A stretch of DNA of 64,000 nt from NCBI RefSeq assembly GCF_002356555.2, contig NZ_AP017372.2:2148501-2212500 (forward strand), in the 5' to 3' direction. This document shows positions 19,389-29,113 of the stretch, piece by piece; within the stretch, counting starts at the first letter, position 1, and every line of letters begins with the position of its first letter. Made by a program: the position numbers and the translations under genes. The notes under the pieces are model-generated. The model had not been told where the DNA came from, did no database searches, and worked only from the letters and a program-made list of their open reading frames with translations. Source of the DNA: Halorhodospira halochloris. GTDB taxonomy: Bacteria > Pseudomonadota > Gammaproteobacteria > Nitrococcales > Halorhodospiraceae.

Positions 19389-21768
19389 CTATGCCTGCTG
19401 CTTCGCCCAGCAGAGTAATTCGACCAGTGCATCGAGGCGTATCGGTTTAGTCATGTAAGTGTCAGCCCCGTTTTGTAAGCACCTATCGCGCACCTCAGCA
19501 CTGGCATGAGCGGAGAGCATAGCGATAGGAGTGTGCCGCCGTCCCTGTTCGGCCTGGGTCTCTCGCACGGCATGCGCAACCTGCACTCCGTCGAGACGTG
19601 GCATTTGCATGTCGAGCATGATCAAGTCGAACTCCTGTTCAGCTGCTTGCCAGAGTTCTAGCGCTTGCTGACCATTTTCCGCGATGGTCTGCTGCGCACC
19701 ACAGCGTTCGAGCAGCTCCTGAATCAATATGATGTTAGTGGGGTCATCCTCGGCTACCATCACACGCATTCCAACAATTTCTTGATTATCGCTTGTTACG
19801 CTATTAGAACTGCGATCATCGCTGCCGCGATAGGCTTCCACATCCTCAGGATCGGGTATTAATGGTGCAGTAAAGAAGAAAGTAGCGCCCTCACCAGGGA
19901 CGCTATGGAGCCAAAGCCGCCCACCCATCATGTGCACCAGCTCGCGGCTGATTGCCAGGCCCAAGCCGCTACCCTGAAGCTGTTTCGCATCCGCAGTACC
20001 GCGCTCAAACGGTTCGAATATCTTCTGCTGCAGGTCCACCGGAATACCGGAACCACTGTCCTCAACCGCCACCTGTAAACACCTCTCGCTGTAACGCGAT
20101 ACGCTTACACGGATGCGGCCGCGCTCAGTGAACTTAATAGCGTTGACTACCAGATTAAAGAGTAGCTGACTGAAGCGGGTGGTATCGCCCAACATCTGAT
20201 CCGGCAGCTCGGCATCGACCGACCACTCAAGCTGCAGCCCTTTTTCTTCTGCCTGCCTTGTGAGTATAGCCATCTGCTCGGAGAGAAATGGGCGTAACTC
20301 AAAGGGGGCACTTTGGAGAACAAGGCGACCGGATTCCAGGCGCGATAGCTCAAGCAGCGTATCGATCAGACCGAGGAGATTATAGCCAGCCGCCTGACAG
20401 AGCTCGATTTGGCGGCGCTGCGTCGCGTTGAGCGGCGAATCAGCCAACAAGTCGGCAAAACCAATGATGGCGTTAAGTGGAGTGCGCAGGTCGTGGCTAA
20501 CTGCATTGAGAAAGTCGGTTTTGGCGCGGTTAGCGGCTTTGAGCTGATTTATGGCCTCTTTCTGCTCGCTAACATCGCGCAATATCGTTGACATATGTGT
20601 GATCTCACCTTTCGCATCGCGATGGCTAATCATCACTTGGGAGGTTGGGATATGTTCACCATTCGCTCCGATGACGGTTGTCTCACCTTGCCAAATGCCC
20701 TCTCTCCCGATCCTCGGGGTGGACATCTTCAAGAAAACTGTCAGCATCAGCACGAAAGAGCTCTGCAGATTGTCCCCAGATTCGCTCATAAGCAGGATTT
20801 ACATATAAGATCTGATTATCTTTTCGCAGCCAAAAGGCATCACTGATGGTGTTGGCGATTAAGCGAAAACGCTGCTCACTTTCCGCTACCTCCTGCTGAG
20901 CCCGCTTTAGATCGGAGATATCGCGGATGATCGTCGAAAATTGAACCACTTCACCGGAGTCGTTGCGGTGACCGATGATCACCTGTGAAGTTGCCACCTC
21001 TTCTCCGGCAGCGTTCCAAATGGCTGTTTCCCCTTGCCAGAAGCCGTCGCGCCGGGCGGTCGGCAAACCTTCATTGAGGAGTAATTCGGCGGCCCAAGCG
21101 GGATGGCAAAAATAGATGAACGCTCCAATAGATGGTTCGACCGGGATGGCGGTACCACACTGGCATAGCTGCCCATCACTTGCGCGTGGTATATCTGGCA
21201 CACCGAGCTTTTCCCTGCCTGCGGCATTGACATAAATCAGCTGCCCGCTAATGTCATGTAGCGCGATTATATCCGGCGTCTGATCAAGTAGTGCGATCAA
21301 CTGCTGTTGAAATTTTGTTTTGGAGTCTTGTTGAACTGAATGTATATCCTCGTCCACACACTCTTGCTGCTTTTTGCACTCGCGGAAGGTAACAACCGTA
21401 CCCGCCGTCTTTTCACCTTCACGCAGCACAGCAGCTTCAACAATTACCGCAAGGGGATCGCCATTGCGTGTTCGAAGCCAAGTTACTGACTCGAAGTTTT
21501 GTGAGGAGCCAGTTCTCGCAACCTGAATTAGCTGCTCAGTGAGCGCCAGGGCGCAAGGGTCATCCCGATAAGCGTACACCACTGATTCTAAGCGCTCTCC
21601 GAGCAACTCCTCCGGATCGGGATAACCGAGCCGTTGACAAGCAGCTGCGTTGATGTAGGTAAAACAGCCTTCTTTATCAACAACACAGACAGCACCCGGC
21701 TGACTGTCGAGGATACTTGCTAAAAATGCGAGCCTATGCCCTTCCCTTTGTGCTGCATCGTAAGTCAT
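19389..21768 (-). pseudogene. Multi-PAS hybrid histidine kinase broken by an internal deletion and frameshift
   Basis: Two overlapping minus frames make up one kinase. The 5' frame (20683-21768, 361 aa) has PAS1 (SQPGAVCVVDKEGCF), PAS2 (TPDIIALHDISGQ) and the start of PAS3 (IANTISDAFWLRKD). It goes out of frame after FLEDVHPEDR. The 3' frame (19389-20789, 466 aa) resumes inside a later PAS (REGIWQGETTVIGANG), then HisKA (VSHDLRTPLNAIIGF), HATPase (GSGLGLAI) and receiver (MLDMQMPRLDG, MTKPIRLD). The intact relative at 46360-49497 has about 150 more residues between these points, so a deletion between similar PAS modules shifted the frame. The 3' part might still be made from an internal ATG such as 20726, giving a sensor-less kinase. 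Confidence 0.8.
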
Positions 21769-22334
21769 CTTTCCCCCATTGAAGTATCAGCTCCGTCAAC
21801 CGGCGCTCGCGACTAGCGAAACTCACCGCCTTTGATTAGCGACTAGCCGACTGCCGGAGGGGGGCAAATCGCAGCTATAGGCCTGCAACAGCTGTTATAC
21901 CAACCTCCAGAGCCTCTTTTTCGCCTTTTCCAAGAAACCTTGCAAAAAATACGCCATTAGTTGGCACCAGGGCCCAGCACTACGCTGACTCAGGGCCACG
22001 TAAATACCGTCTAGACCTCTACAACAGGGTCGGTTTTCAGAGCGGCTTCACAACGTGCCGATCTGCCTGTTCCCGCCATCCAAAGCAGTGCTAGCGCTCA
22101 CTCGGTCGGCAGATCCACTCCTTGGCTCACTAGAAAGTGCTGCCCCCCCCGCTTGGCTGATTCCAAGCAACTTCGTTCGGCTACCCATGAAGTAATGTTT
22201 GGGCACGATTTCTAGCCATACCTTGAGCTCTCAAACTCGACGATAAGCTCGATTTTTACACCGGAGTAACCCAGTGGTTCAGGGGGGGCCCTTGGAGGCA
22301 CCCAGGAAGGGGATCCAAGCTGCTAGCCAGGGGT
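21769..22334. other. About 560 bp without a gene
   Basis: I see no coding frame or RNA gene. The left part should hold the promoter of the broken minus-strand kinase and the right part the region upstream of the PII promoter, where an enhancer site for NtrC might lie; I could not identify one. Confidence 0.4.
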
Positions 22335-22349
22335 GGCATATCTTATGCA
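22335..22349 (+). promoter_or_regulatory. Sigma-54 type promoter upstream of the PII gene
   Basis: The sequence TGGCATATCTTATGCA has GG (22335-22336) and GC (22347-22348) separated by 10 bases, matching the -24/-12 spacing of RpoN promoters (consensus TGGCAC-N5-TTGCA). Transcription would start near 22360, about 60 bp before the PII start. Sigma-54 control of PII genes under nitrogen limitation is well established. Confidence 0.65.
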
Positions 22350-22420
22350 ATCCCCTATATACCGCAGCTAAATTTGTGAACTGGGGGTACGAAACAAAAT
22401 CGAAACGGGGGGCATGAAGT

Positions 22421-22753
22421 ATGAAATTGTTAACGGCAATTATAAAGCCTTTCAGGCTCGACGATGTCCGGGAGGCGCTCTGCGCGATCGGTGTGCAGGG
22501 GATGACCGTCACCGAGGTAAAGGGTTTCGGGCGTCAAAGGGGGCGGACCGAGCTCTATAGCGGGGCTGAGTACGTAGTCGACTTCATACCTAAGATGAAG
22601 CTTGAGGTGGCCGTGGAGGATGGCCTAGTGGACCTTGCCTGTGATGTTATTACTAATGCTGCTAACAGCGGCAGGATCGGTGACGGCAAGATTTTCTTGT
22701 CCAACGCTGAGCAGACGATTCACATCCGCCGGCAGAGACGACTTCTAAGATAA
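22421..22753 (+). CDS. PII nitrogen regulatory protein (GlnB/GlnK type) with altered C-terminus
   Basis: A 110-residue PII signal protein. It aligns without gaps to GlnB for its first ~98 residues: [15 protein letters not shown]-loop [17 protein letters not shown] with Tyr51 (the uridylylation site), and [12 protein letters not shown] trimers bind ATP, ADP and 2-oxoglutarate and control glutamine synthetase adenylylation, NtrB or AmtB. The end is unusual: instead of RIRTGE..., it reads [10 protein letters not shown], so Arg101 of the ATP site is His and the tail is basic; a small indel near 22728 could explain it. No amtB follows, although PII genes with sigma-54 promoters are usually glnK-amtB. 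A G-rich Shine-Dalgarno (ACGGGGGG) precedes the start. Confidence 0.85.
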   Translation: MKLLTAIIKPFRLDDVREALCAIGVQGMTVTEVKGFGRQRGRTELYSGAEYVVDFIPKMKLEVAVEDGLVDLACDVITNAANSGRIGDGKIFLSNAEQTIHIRRQRRLLR

Positions 22754-22822
22754 CTCTCGGATGGAGCAGGAGAGATCTGCGAAATGGATTGCTCGAAGAT
22801 GCAGGTACGTAGGTGAGGATGC

Positions 22823-23176
22823 TCATGAATCTGCCGGGTTCCACGACACTTCATCTTTCAGCGCCTTGAGCTGGGGCAAAAGTCGGGGCACGTCATCCTG
22901 GATGATGCTCCACAGAGTGTCATCGTCGATACCGAGGTGGCCGCGGATGAGGCGGTTGCGGGTGGCGATGATCATCCTCCAGGGGATTTCAGGATGCTCG
23001 TCCCGAACCTCATCCGAAATATGGGTGGCGGCTTCGCCGATCAGCTCCAGATTGCGCAGGGTGGCATCGTAAGTGAGACTACTGGCCACGAAATCCGTCT
23101 AGTCGAGGCCCTCGGTGTAGGCAAGCACCTTACCGGTGAAGCGATTTGGTAACTCTTCTTTTAGAGGGAGGGACAT
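22823..23176 (-). pseudogene. HepT-like RNase toxin with in-frame amber stop
   Basis: The remaining open frame (22823-23089) encodes YDATLRNLELIGEAATHI then ATRNRLIRGHLGIDDDTLW, typical of HepT (DUF86) with the R-x4-6-H region. HepT is the RNase or AMPylation-target toxin of HepT/MntA pairs. Reading upstream in frame, the family-like segment KVLAYTEGLD is followed by TAG and then TDFVASSL; siblings usually have a sense codon there, so CAG to TAG is likely. An ATG at 23176 opens this longer frame. No MntA nucleotidyltransferase is adjacent. The 88-residue product could still start at 23089 but would lack the first helix. Confidence 0.65.
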
Positions 23177-23298
23177 GTTACATGGCAGCTTGCAGAACAC
23201 CAGCCGACTCTGGCCATCTAGTCGGGTGAAGCAAACCCATTAGTTTTGAGTTACGTTATGTGTGCCCTCTCTGCCGAGCAATCTTGCGCTAAAAGGCT

Positions 23299-24333
23299 TT
23301 AATCTTCAGCAAAAACGTTCTCTACTCGTGCAGCATCTATGGCTCGATCAAACCAGTGATCAAGCTGTTCTAGGGAAGCATTCTCCACTCGCTCTTTATA
23401 GAGCCTTTTTGCCTGAGATCCGAATTTGCGCTCAATCAGGCGAAGAAGGTCTGATGCCTTAGCCTCTAGACGCCCTCTTTGCTGCCCTTCTTGACTTCCC
23501 TCTTTCCATCCTTCTTTACGTCCTTCTTGCCGTCCTTCTTTACGTCCCTCTTGTCTCCACTCTTCTGCCACTGCCATCGTCAACTCCTCCGCCCGCTCAC
23601 CAGAACGGTTTTGCGTCACCGCATAGTTTAGATCCGATTGCTCAATGGTATTACCATGGACTTGGATAAGATAGACCAGTAACGGCTTCTCCAGCGGATG
23701 ACCAGAGGGCAAATCCTCAAGCAGCTTCTCCAACTGATCGCGGCTGAGACTCTCGAGATATGCCCACGCCATAGCACGGAATACTGATCTGACTTGCGGG
23801 TCTTGAGAGTAAGACTCGTCCGCTTCATCGGCTCGCAGATGCCGGAGCTGATATCCAAAATGGCTTTGCAGCTGCCGAATCTGCTCATCCGCTTTAATGC
23901 AATCGAGCAAAGATAGCGGCATGTTCCACTCCCGACTACCATTGTAGATAACCAAAGGGATGATAGGCGGCAGATTACGGGCACGTTCGGCCTGTCCCTC
24001 ACGCTTATCCTCAACATAGCGAAGCCAGATGCGCTGCATATAGCCGAGTAGCTGAAGGGGGGTCTTCGGCTCTGGATCGGATTTGTGCTCGATCAAGACA
24101 TATATAAACACCGGGCAGCCATCCTGCAGCCAAGCCCTAAATAGCCGGTCGCTATACGTCTTTCTAAGATTAGGCTCGACAAAGCTGCCCGGCAGTGGCT
24201 CTGGAAGATCATCGACAAGCCGCTCTCGCACAGCTTTGGGCATATTCTCGCGAAGTACCACACTGGCTCTCTGCGGCGACTCAAGGAGCTTTTGGATCAG
24301 CGAATCATGGGGAGTCTTCGGATGATCAGCCAT
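23299..24333 (-). CDS. Rpn-family recombination-promoting nuclease / putative transposase
   Basis: A 344-residue protein with the N-terminal PD-(D/E)XK-like Rpn domain (PF04754 type): HDSLIQKLLESPQRASVVLR, DDLPEPLPGSFVEPNLRKTY, SDRLFRAWLQDG and the conserved VLIEHKSDPEPKTPLQLLGY. Residues about 255-285 are a charged EGRKEGRQEG-type repeat. A DUF4351-like tail (KASDLLRLIERKFG) follows. Family members are Mg-dependent DNA endonucleases that raise RecA-independent recombination. One within a recombining kinase cluster is a suggestive neighbour, but no functional link can be shown. The Shine-Dalgarno is weak, and the region upstream is an integrase remnant on the other strand. Confidence 0.85.
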   Translation of the reverse strand: MADHPKTPHDSLIQKLLESPQRASVVLRENMPKAVRERLVDDLPEPLPGSFVEPNLRKTYSDRLFRAWLQDGCPVFIYVLIEHKSDPEPKTPLQLLGYMQRIWLRYVEDKREGQAERARNLPPIIPLVIYNGSREWNMPLSLLDCIKADEQIRQLQSHFGYQLRHLRADEADESYSQDPQVRSVFRAMAWAYLESLSRDQLEKLLEDLPSGHPLEKPLLVYLIQVHGNTIEQSDLNYAVTQNRSGERAEELTMAVAEEWRQEGRKEGRQEGRKEGWKEGSQEGQQRGRLEAKASDLLRLIERKFGSQAKRLYKERVENASLEQLDHWFDRAIDAARVENVFAED

Positions 24334-24368
24334 CGGTATAGAGCATCTGCTTTTCTCTTTTGTGTAGG

Positions 24369-24648
24369 GAGTTTAACCGATGGCCAACCCGAACAGTATC
24401 CTGACTGGCACGGCCCGAAGGTCAATCGCTCGGATCCACACTGGCGACCCTGGACCCGTCCACTCAGCGCCCAGGCCCGCTATTACAGCCTGCGCGTAAT
24501 TCACCGGCTATATGCCTGGCTGGTTCGCCGGGGATATTTGCACTTTAACCCACTTGATACCGCCGATATCGTCGACTCAGCTCCCCGGCGCAGACAGCAG
24601 CAGTACCGCTTTCTACCAGAACAGGCCTGCAAGCATTACTTGAAGTAG
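24369..24648 (+). pseudogene. Tyrosine recombinase remnant, N-terminal core-binding domain
   Basis: The frame reads LTDGQPEQYPDWHGPK then DPHWRPWTRPLSAQARYYSL and LYAWLVRRGYLHFNPL. These match the SAM-like core-binding region of the same integrase group as the fragment at 19050-19245 (FL..PQP..W.G...DPHWRPF.GPLS..SRR). It lacks the first ~80 residues and stops before the catalytic domain. There is no functional start. Confidence 0.55.
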
Positions 24649-24700
24649 TAGATACGCCTCCTGGGGCGGCGTGTGCGTGTGGTAGCCGGGCATGGCCGCA

Positions 24701-24748
24701 TTATGCACGTAATCGCTCATCGCAGCTAGTAGTGGCGTGCGCGTCCAT
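24701..24748 (-). pseudogene. Orphan kinase start codons (MDAHATTSCDERLRA)
   Basis: Downstream of the kinase fragment ending at 24786, an AGGAGGG Shine-Dalgarno and ATG open MDAHATTSC followed by a stop after 15 codons. It matches the MDxHxxPSW starts near 3135, 5434 and 383, so it is another relic of a tandem kinase whose body has been lost. Confidence 0.55.
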
Positions 24749-24785
24749 AGGGCCCTCCTGGGTTGATGTTGGGATCAGCAGGCAT

Positions 24786-26651
24786 TTACCGCCCTACCAG
24801 TGATTTGATCCATTGCCGCAGTTCTGTACTATCCAGCGGTTTGCCCAAAAAGGTATCAAAGAGCCCGCCCTCGAGCACCGCCTCAACCTCGCTGCGGGCG
24901 TAAGCAGTGTACAGGGCGATCGGTACGCGGGGGCAGCCCTCAGTTTGCTCCTCAGCGCGGATGCGCTTGGCCAGCTCAACACCATCGAGATCGGGCATGT
25001 GGCGGTCGAGCACCAGAGCGTCCAGCCGTTGCGTCCGCCACGCCTCCAAGGCAGCGGTGCCGTTTTTGGCCGTGGTGACCGTGCAGCCGAACTGCTCAAG
25101 CAGGACCTGGGCCAAAAAGACATTCGTCTGTTCATCATCGGCTACCAGCACATGCAGCGGGCTCGTTGGGGTCTCTTCGCCAAGAGCCGGGGAAGCGGCT
25201 TTCATGTCGGTGGCGGCATCGCGTTCTGTCTCTGGTGCTACGACGGGCGTTAGTGGCAGCGTCACGCTGAACGTGGAGCCCACCCCCGGCGTGCTCTCGA
25301 GCGCGATTTTTCCGCCGAACAGCTCGGTGAGCTCGCGCACGATGGCCAGCCCTAAGCCGTGGCCGCTGCGCGACCCCTGGTAGCCGGCGCGATCGAAGGC
25401 CGCAAAGATGTGCGCTTGCTGGTCTGGAGGGATCCCCGGACCGGTATCGCGCACTTGGAAGGTGATTCGGTCATCGAGCCCAGTGCATACCCTCAGATCG
25501 ATTCCCCCCTCCTGGGTGTATTTGATGGCGTTGCTGAGCAGGTTCGACAGGATCTGGCCCAGCCGGGTGGCGTCGGCCTCCACCCACTGTGGCACGCCCG
25601 CCTCAAACAACCCACAGGTGCAGGTGAACGCTAGGCCGTGCTCGCCGGCAAGGTGGCGGTAGACGGTGCACTGGCTCTGAATCGCTGCATGCAGATCGAA
25701 AGGCGCGGGCCGCAGTTTAAGCCGGCCCGCCTGTAGCCGGCTCAGGTCGAGCAGTGAGTCGATCAGCTCCAGCAGTCGGCCGCTGGCGTGGCGGCACTGC
25801 TGCACGTAGCTCTGGCGTTGCTCTTCTTCCAAATCCGGTGCGGTGAGTAGGTCGACGAAGCCGGTCAGTGCGTTGAGTGGCGAGCGCAGGTCGTGGCTAA
25901 CGGCGTTGAGAAAGGTGGTCTTGGCCGCCACCGCCTCGGCTAGCTCCTGTGCTGCTCGCTTCTGATCGCTGATATCGAAGCTTACGCCAAGTGTCTCCAC
26001 CAGCTCGCCGCGAGAATTGGTGATGGGGTGGATCGTGAGCAGCGCCGGGAATCTACTGCCATCCCGGCGAACCAGTTCCGTCTCCATGCGGACGGGTTGG
26101 TGCTCATGGCACAGGGGATCGACATATCCGGGTAGCCGTTCGCTGTCAGCATCAGTATGCAACAGGCTTACGTGTCGGCCGATCAGCTCCTCACGGTTGT
26201 ATCCAAACAGCACCTCAGCACCGGTGCTGGCCTCAAGGATTACCGAATTCAGATCCGTTTTAATCAGGCTGACTGACTCGGCGGCCGCGAAGATCGCTTC
26301 GAGATCGTGCTTGCGCGCCTGAAGCTGCTGGCGCAGCTGTTGTTCGGCGAGTTCAGCACGCCGGCGCTCGGTGATGTCTTCTTGGACGCCGAAATGGCCG
26401 GTGATGCGGCCTTGCTCATCGTAGAGGCAGGTGTAATCCCCATTGATGATGATGGGCGTACCATCCATTCGTTGCTCATGCGTTACCGCATGGCGCTGGC
26501 CTCGATCAAAAATCTCTCTGAGTGCATCGCGAGCTTGCTCAATATGCTCATCTGGGAAAAAATCAATGAAGGTTAAACCAATTAAATCTTCTTCCTTAGC
26601 GCGGTATTGATCCAGTATGGCCTGATTGATTTTGGTGACTCTTTGATGTGT
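24786..26651 (-). pseudogene. 3' part of IS-split hybrid kinase (PAS-PAS-HisKA-HATPase-REC)
   Basis: An open frame enters from the IS21 end at 26651 (THQRVTKINQAILDQY, the second half of a PAS). It continues through [15 protein letters not shown], HisKA VSHDLRSPLNAL, HATPase DTGPGIP and GHGLGLAI, and receiver LVLDRHMPD and LGKPLD. It is in frame with the 5' part at 30117-33407 once the IS and one 6-bp duplicate are removed. As it stands it has no proper start; an internal ATG at 26468 would make a 560-residue kinase with one full PAS. Its last 1.2 kb are nearly identical to 9361-10550. Confidence 0.85.
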
Positions 26652-26754
26652 CTGTTAGCGGCTTTGGAAAACCGTACAAAATTGGCGGAGGATTCAGACA
26701 TACTAATACGTTGCTGAGATCCACCGCCATGTCCTTTTCCTTACAGGTGGTAAA

Positions 26755-27549
26755 TTAACTCTCTGCTTTGGCTTTTTTGCTCGGGGACTTGCGCTTAGCT
26801 TCTCGGGTGTTTCTGCGTTCTTGAGCTTCCTTGTAGCGATATGACTCGCCGTCTATGGCGAGCACTTCGGCGTTATGCAGCAGTCTATCGATCAGGGATA
26901 CGACACATGCAGCACTCGGGAAGACCTCGCCCCACTCGCTAAAGGGGCGATTGGTGGTGATGATAATAGAGTTCTTCTCGTACCGGCGGCTGACCAATTC
27001 GAAGAGCAGATCGGCATAACGCGTCGAGTAGGAGAGATACCCTAGCTCGTCGATGACCAGTAAGCGTGGCCTAGTGAATCGGTTAAAGCGCTGCTGGAGT
27101 AGCCTCTCACTGTCTTGTGAGGCCAGCTCGGCGAGAATGGTGCTGGCGTTGACAAAGAGCGCGGTATAGCCGGCGATCACCGCCTGGTAGGCGATATTGC
27201 GGGCTATCATGGTTTTGCCGACGCCATTACTGCCGAGCAGGACGACATTACCGGCCTCGGGGATGAATTCCAGGCTCATCAGGGCATTGATAGCGCCGCG
27301 GTCACAGCTAGTAGGCCACGACCAATCGAATTCGCTCATCGGCTTGAAACGCCCTATATGTGCTTCGCTCAGGCGGCGCTCGAGAGAGCGGCGGGTGCGC
27401 TCTTGCTCTTCCCAGCACAGCATCTGCTCGATCCACTGCTTATCCTCGATCTCTTCCCAGTGGGCGAGGATGCCATGCAAGCGCAGGGCCTTGGCCCGCT
27501 CAATCATTTGCTGCTCAGGTGTTTTCGGGGCCATTGTCGTCTTTCTCAT
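26755..27549 (-). CDS. istB: IstB-like ATP-binding transposition helper
   Basis: A 264-residue AAA+ ATPase of the IS21 family. Walker A is LLGSNGVGKTMIA, Walker B is LLVIDELGYL, and sensor-1 region SIIITTNRPFSEWGEVF is typical. IstB loads on target DNA and activates IstA. The lysine-rich tail (KRKSPSKKAKAES) may contact DNA. It overlaps the end of istA by about 35 bases, suggesting coupled translation. An internal ATG at 27534 (MAPKTPEQQ) is an equally good start. Confidence 0.93.
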   Translation of the reverse strand: MRKTTMAPKTPEQQMIERAKALRLHGILAHWEEIEDKQWIEQMLCWEEQERTRRSLERRLSEAHIGRFKPMSEFDWSWPTSCDRGAINALMSLEFIPEAGNVVLLGSNGVGKTMIARNIAYQAVIAGYTALFVNASTILAELASQDSERLLQQRFNRFTRPRLLVIDELGYLSYSTRYADLLFELVSRRYEKNSIIITTNRPFSEWGEVFPSAACVVSLIDRLLHNAEVLAIDGESYRYKEAQERRNTREAKRKSPSKKAKAES

Positions 27550-29032
27550 AGTTAGGGGTTAGGGCGTCGTAGCCATCGAGCCCGCGCAACCGGATGCTTG
27601 GCTCACGTTGACGTAGCTGCTCGGGTAAGCGCAGAGGCAGCGATGGCGGGCCAGGGGTTTGATCGCGGCGTTGTTCGAGGATCTGGCTGAGGGCATGTGG
27701 GTGGGGTACACCACGCTCGAGAGCGTGCTCAATGGCGGCATCGAGCTCGCTGGCGCCGTAGTGATCGAGCAGACGAAGTAGCGCAGCTGTGACGCTGCCG
27801 AGGCTATTGGTGCGCGTTGCCGCTTGCGAGAGAAACTCCTTGGCGCGCGGTACAGAGCTGCTAAGCCGGTCGGTGCCACGATGTAGTCGAGCAGCTTGCT
27901 TCTCTTGGGCTAGCTTATCGATATGGCGCGGGTCCTCTATTTGAGCATGGCGATCATAGCTGCGTGGATGCGAGGCTATAACGTTCTCGCCATCAAGCAC
28001 CTGGATCCTCTCCAGAGTTGCGCTGACGCTGAGTGTTTTGCGGACATATTTGTGCGGCACCGAGTAGTCGTTAAGGTCAAAGCGCACATAAGGGGTTTTG
28101 CCTACCTTTACAGGCACGTTCTCATAGCAAGGAAATGGCTCGCTGGGTAAGGCACGTAAGTAAGGCTGCTCCTCGGCAAATGCCTGGCGAACACTGCTCT
28201 TTTGCTCCTGATCGCAGCGCCGCTCGGCGGCAATGCTTACGCACCAGTGCTGCGCCTGCTCGTTCAGATCATCAAGGCAGTTAAACTGCCTACCGGGCCA
28301 GAAGCTGGAACGCACATAGCGGATTGCCCGCTCGACACGGCCCTTTTCGTTGCCTCGGGCTACGGCTACTGGCCGTGGCTCAAAGCCGTAGTGGGCGCTA
28401 AGATCGAGTAGCTGCGGATTAAAGCGGATCTGTTCGGCGTAGCGCTCCAGCACCGCGCTTTTGAGGTTATCGTAGAGCAGGCACCTGCACACCCCCTGCC
28501 AGGCCTCGAAGGCGGCGACGTGGCCACGCAAAAAGTTGGCCGTCGATGAGCCGAGGTAGAAGCGCAGAAAGATCCAGCGCGAATAGCTCAGGACCATGAC
28601 AAATGCCATCAGTGGGCGCTTAGCCCGACCTATGGGCAGTTTGCCGAAATGGCCCCAATCGACCTGTGCCTGCTCCCCGGGCAGGGTACGCAGGCGCATA
28701 TACGCCTCAGCGACCGGTTTCGGCCGGTACTGGCTTATCAGGTGGCGAAAGTGATCAGGGCCGCCCGAATAACCACGCTCGCGGGCCATGTCATAGAGCC
28801 GGCTAGCTGGTATTTTGGGGTAATCTGCCAGGGTCTGCTCGATCCAGGGTACATAGGGATCAATGATCGATCCTCGCCTAGTGCGTTGTGCACTAGGGAT
28901 ACCGGCCTTTGCCAGCACCCTATGGACGACATCGGTGTGGACATTGAGTTGTCGGGAAATGGTGCCGACGCGCCAGTGCTCGGCGTAGTGATAGCGCATG
29001 ATCTGCGCCTCAAGCTCTTTGGATATAGCCAT
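27515..29032 (-). CDS. istA: IstA transposase (DDE type)
   Basis: About 505 residues. An N-terminal helix-turn-helix (YAEHWRVGTISRQLNVHTDVV) precedes an integrase core: first Asp in EQAQVDWGHFG, second Asp in CLLYDNLKSAV, Glu in GNEKGRVERAIRYVR. The C-terminal domain (PYVRFDLNDYSVPHKYV) is typical of IS21 transposases. ATG 29032 is preferred because GGAG lies nine bases upstream; an ATG at 29047 in the same frame is possible. Full length and apparently intact. Confidence 0.93.
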   Translation of the reverse strand: MAISKELEAQIMRYHYAEHWRVGTISRQLNVHTDVVHRVLAKAGIPSAQRTRRGSIIDPYVPWIEQTLADYPKIPASRLYDMARERGYSGGPDHFRHLISQYRPKPVAEAYMRLRTLPGEQAQVDWGHFGKLPIGRAKRPLMAFVMVLSYSRWIFLRFYLGSSTANFLRGHVAAFEAWQGVCRCLLYDNLKSAVLERYAEQIRFNPQLLDLSAHYGFEPRPVAVARGNEKGRVERAIRYVRSSFWPGRQFNCLDDLNEQAQHWCVSIAAERRCDQEQKSSVRQAFAEEQPYLRALPSEPFPCYENVPVKVGKTPYVRFDLNDYSVPHKYVRKTLSVSATLERIQVLDGENVIASHPRSYDRHAQIEDPRHIDKLAQEKQAARLHRGTDRLSSSVPRAKEFLSQAATRTNSLGSVTAALLRLLDHYGASELDAAIEHALERGVPHPHALSQILEQRRDQTPGPPSLPLRLPEQLRQREPSIRLRGLDGYDALTPNYEKDDNGPENT

Positions 29033-29113
29033 ATCCTTACACTCCATATGCTCGGCGAGATGAGCGCAGAAACATGCGCCTCGGGCTTAGCGCAAGGCAA
29101 TTCTCGCCGGATC

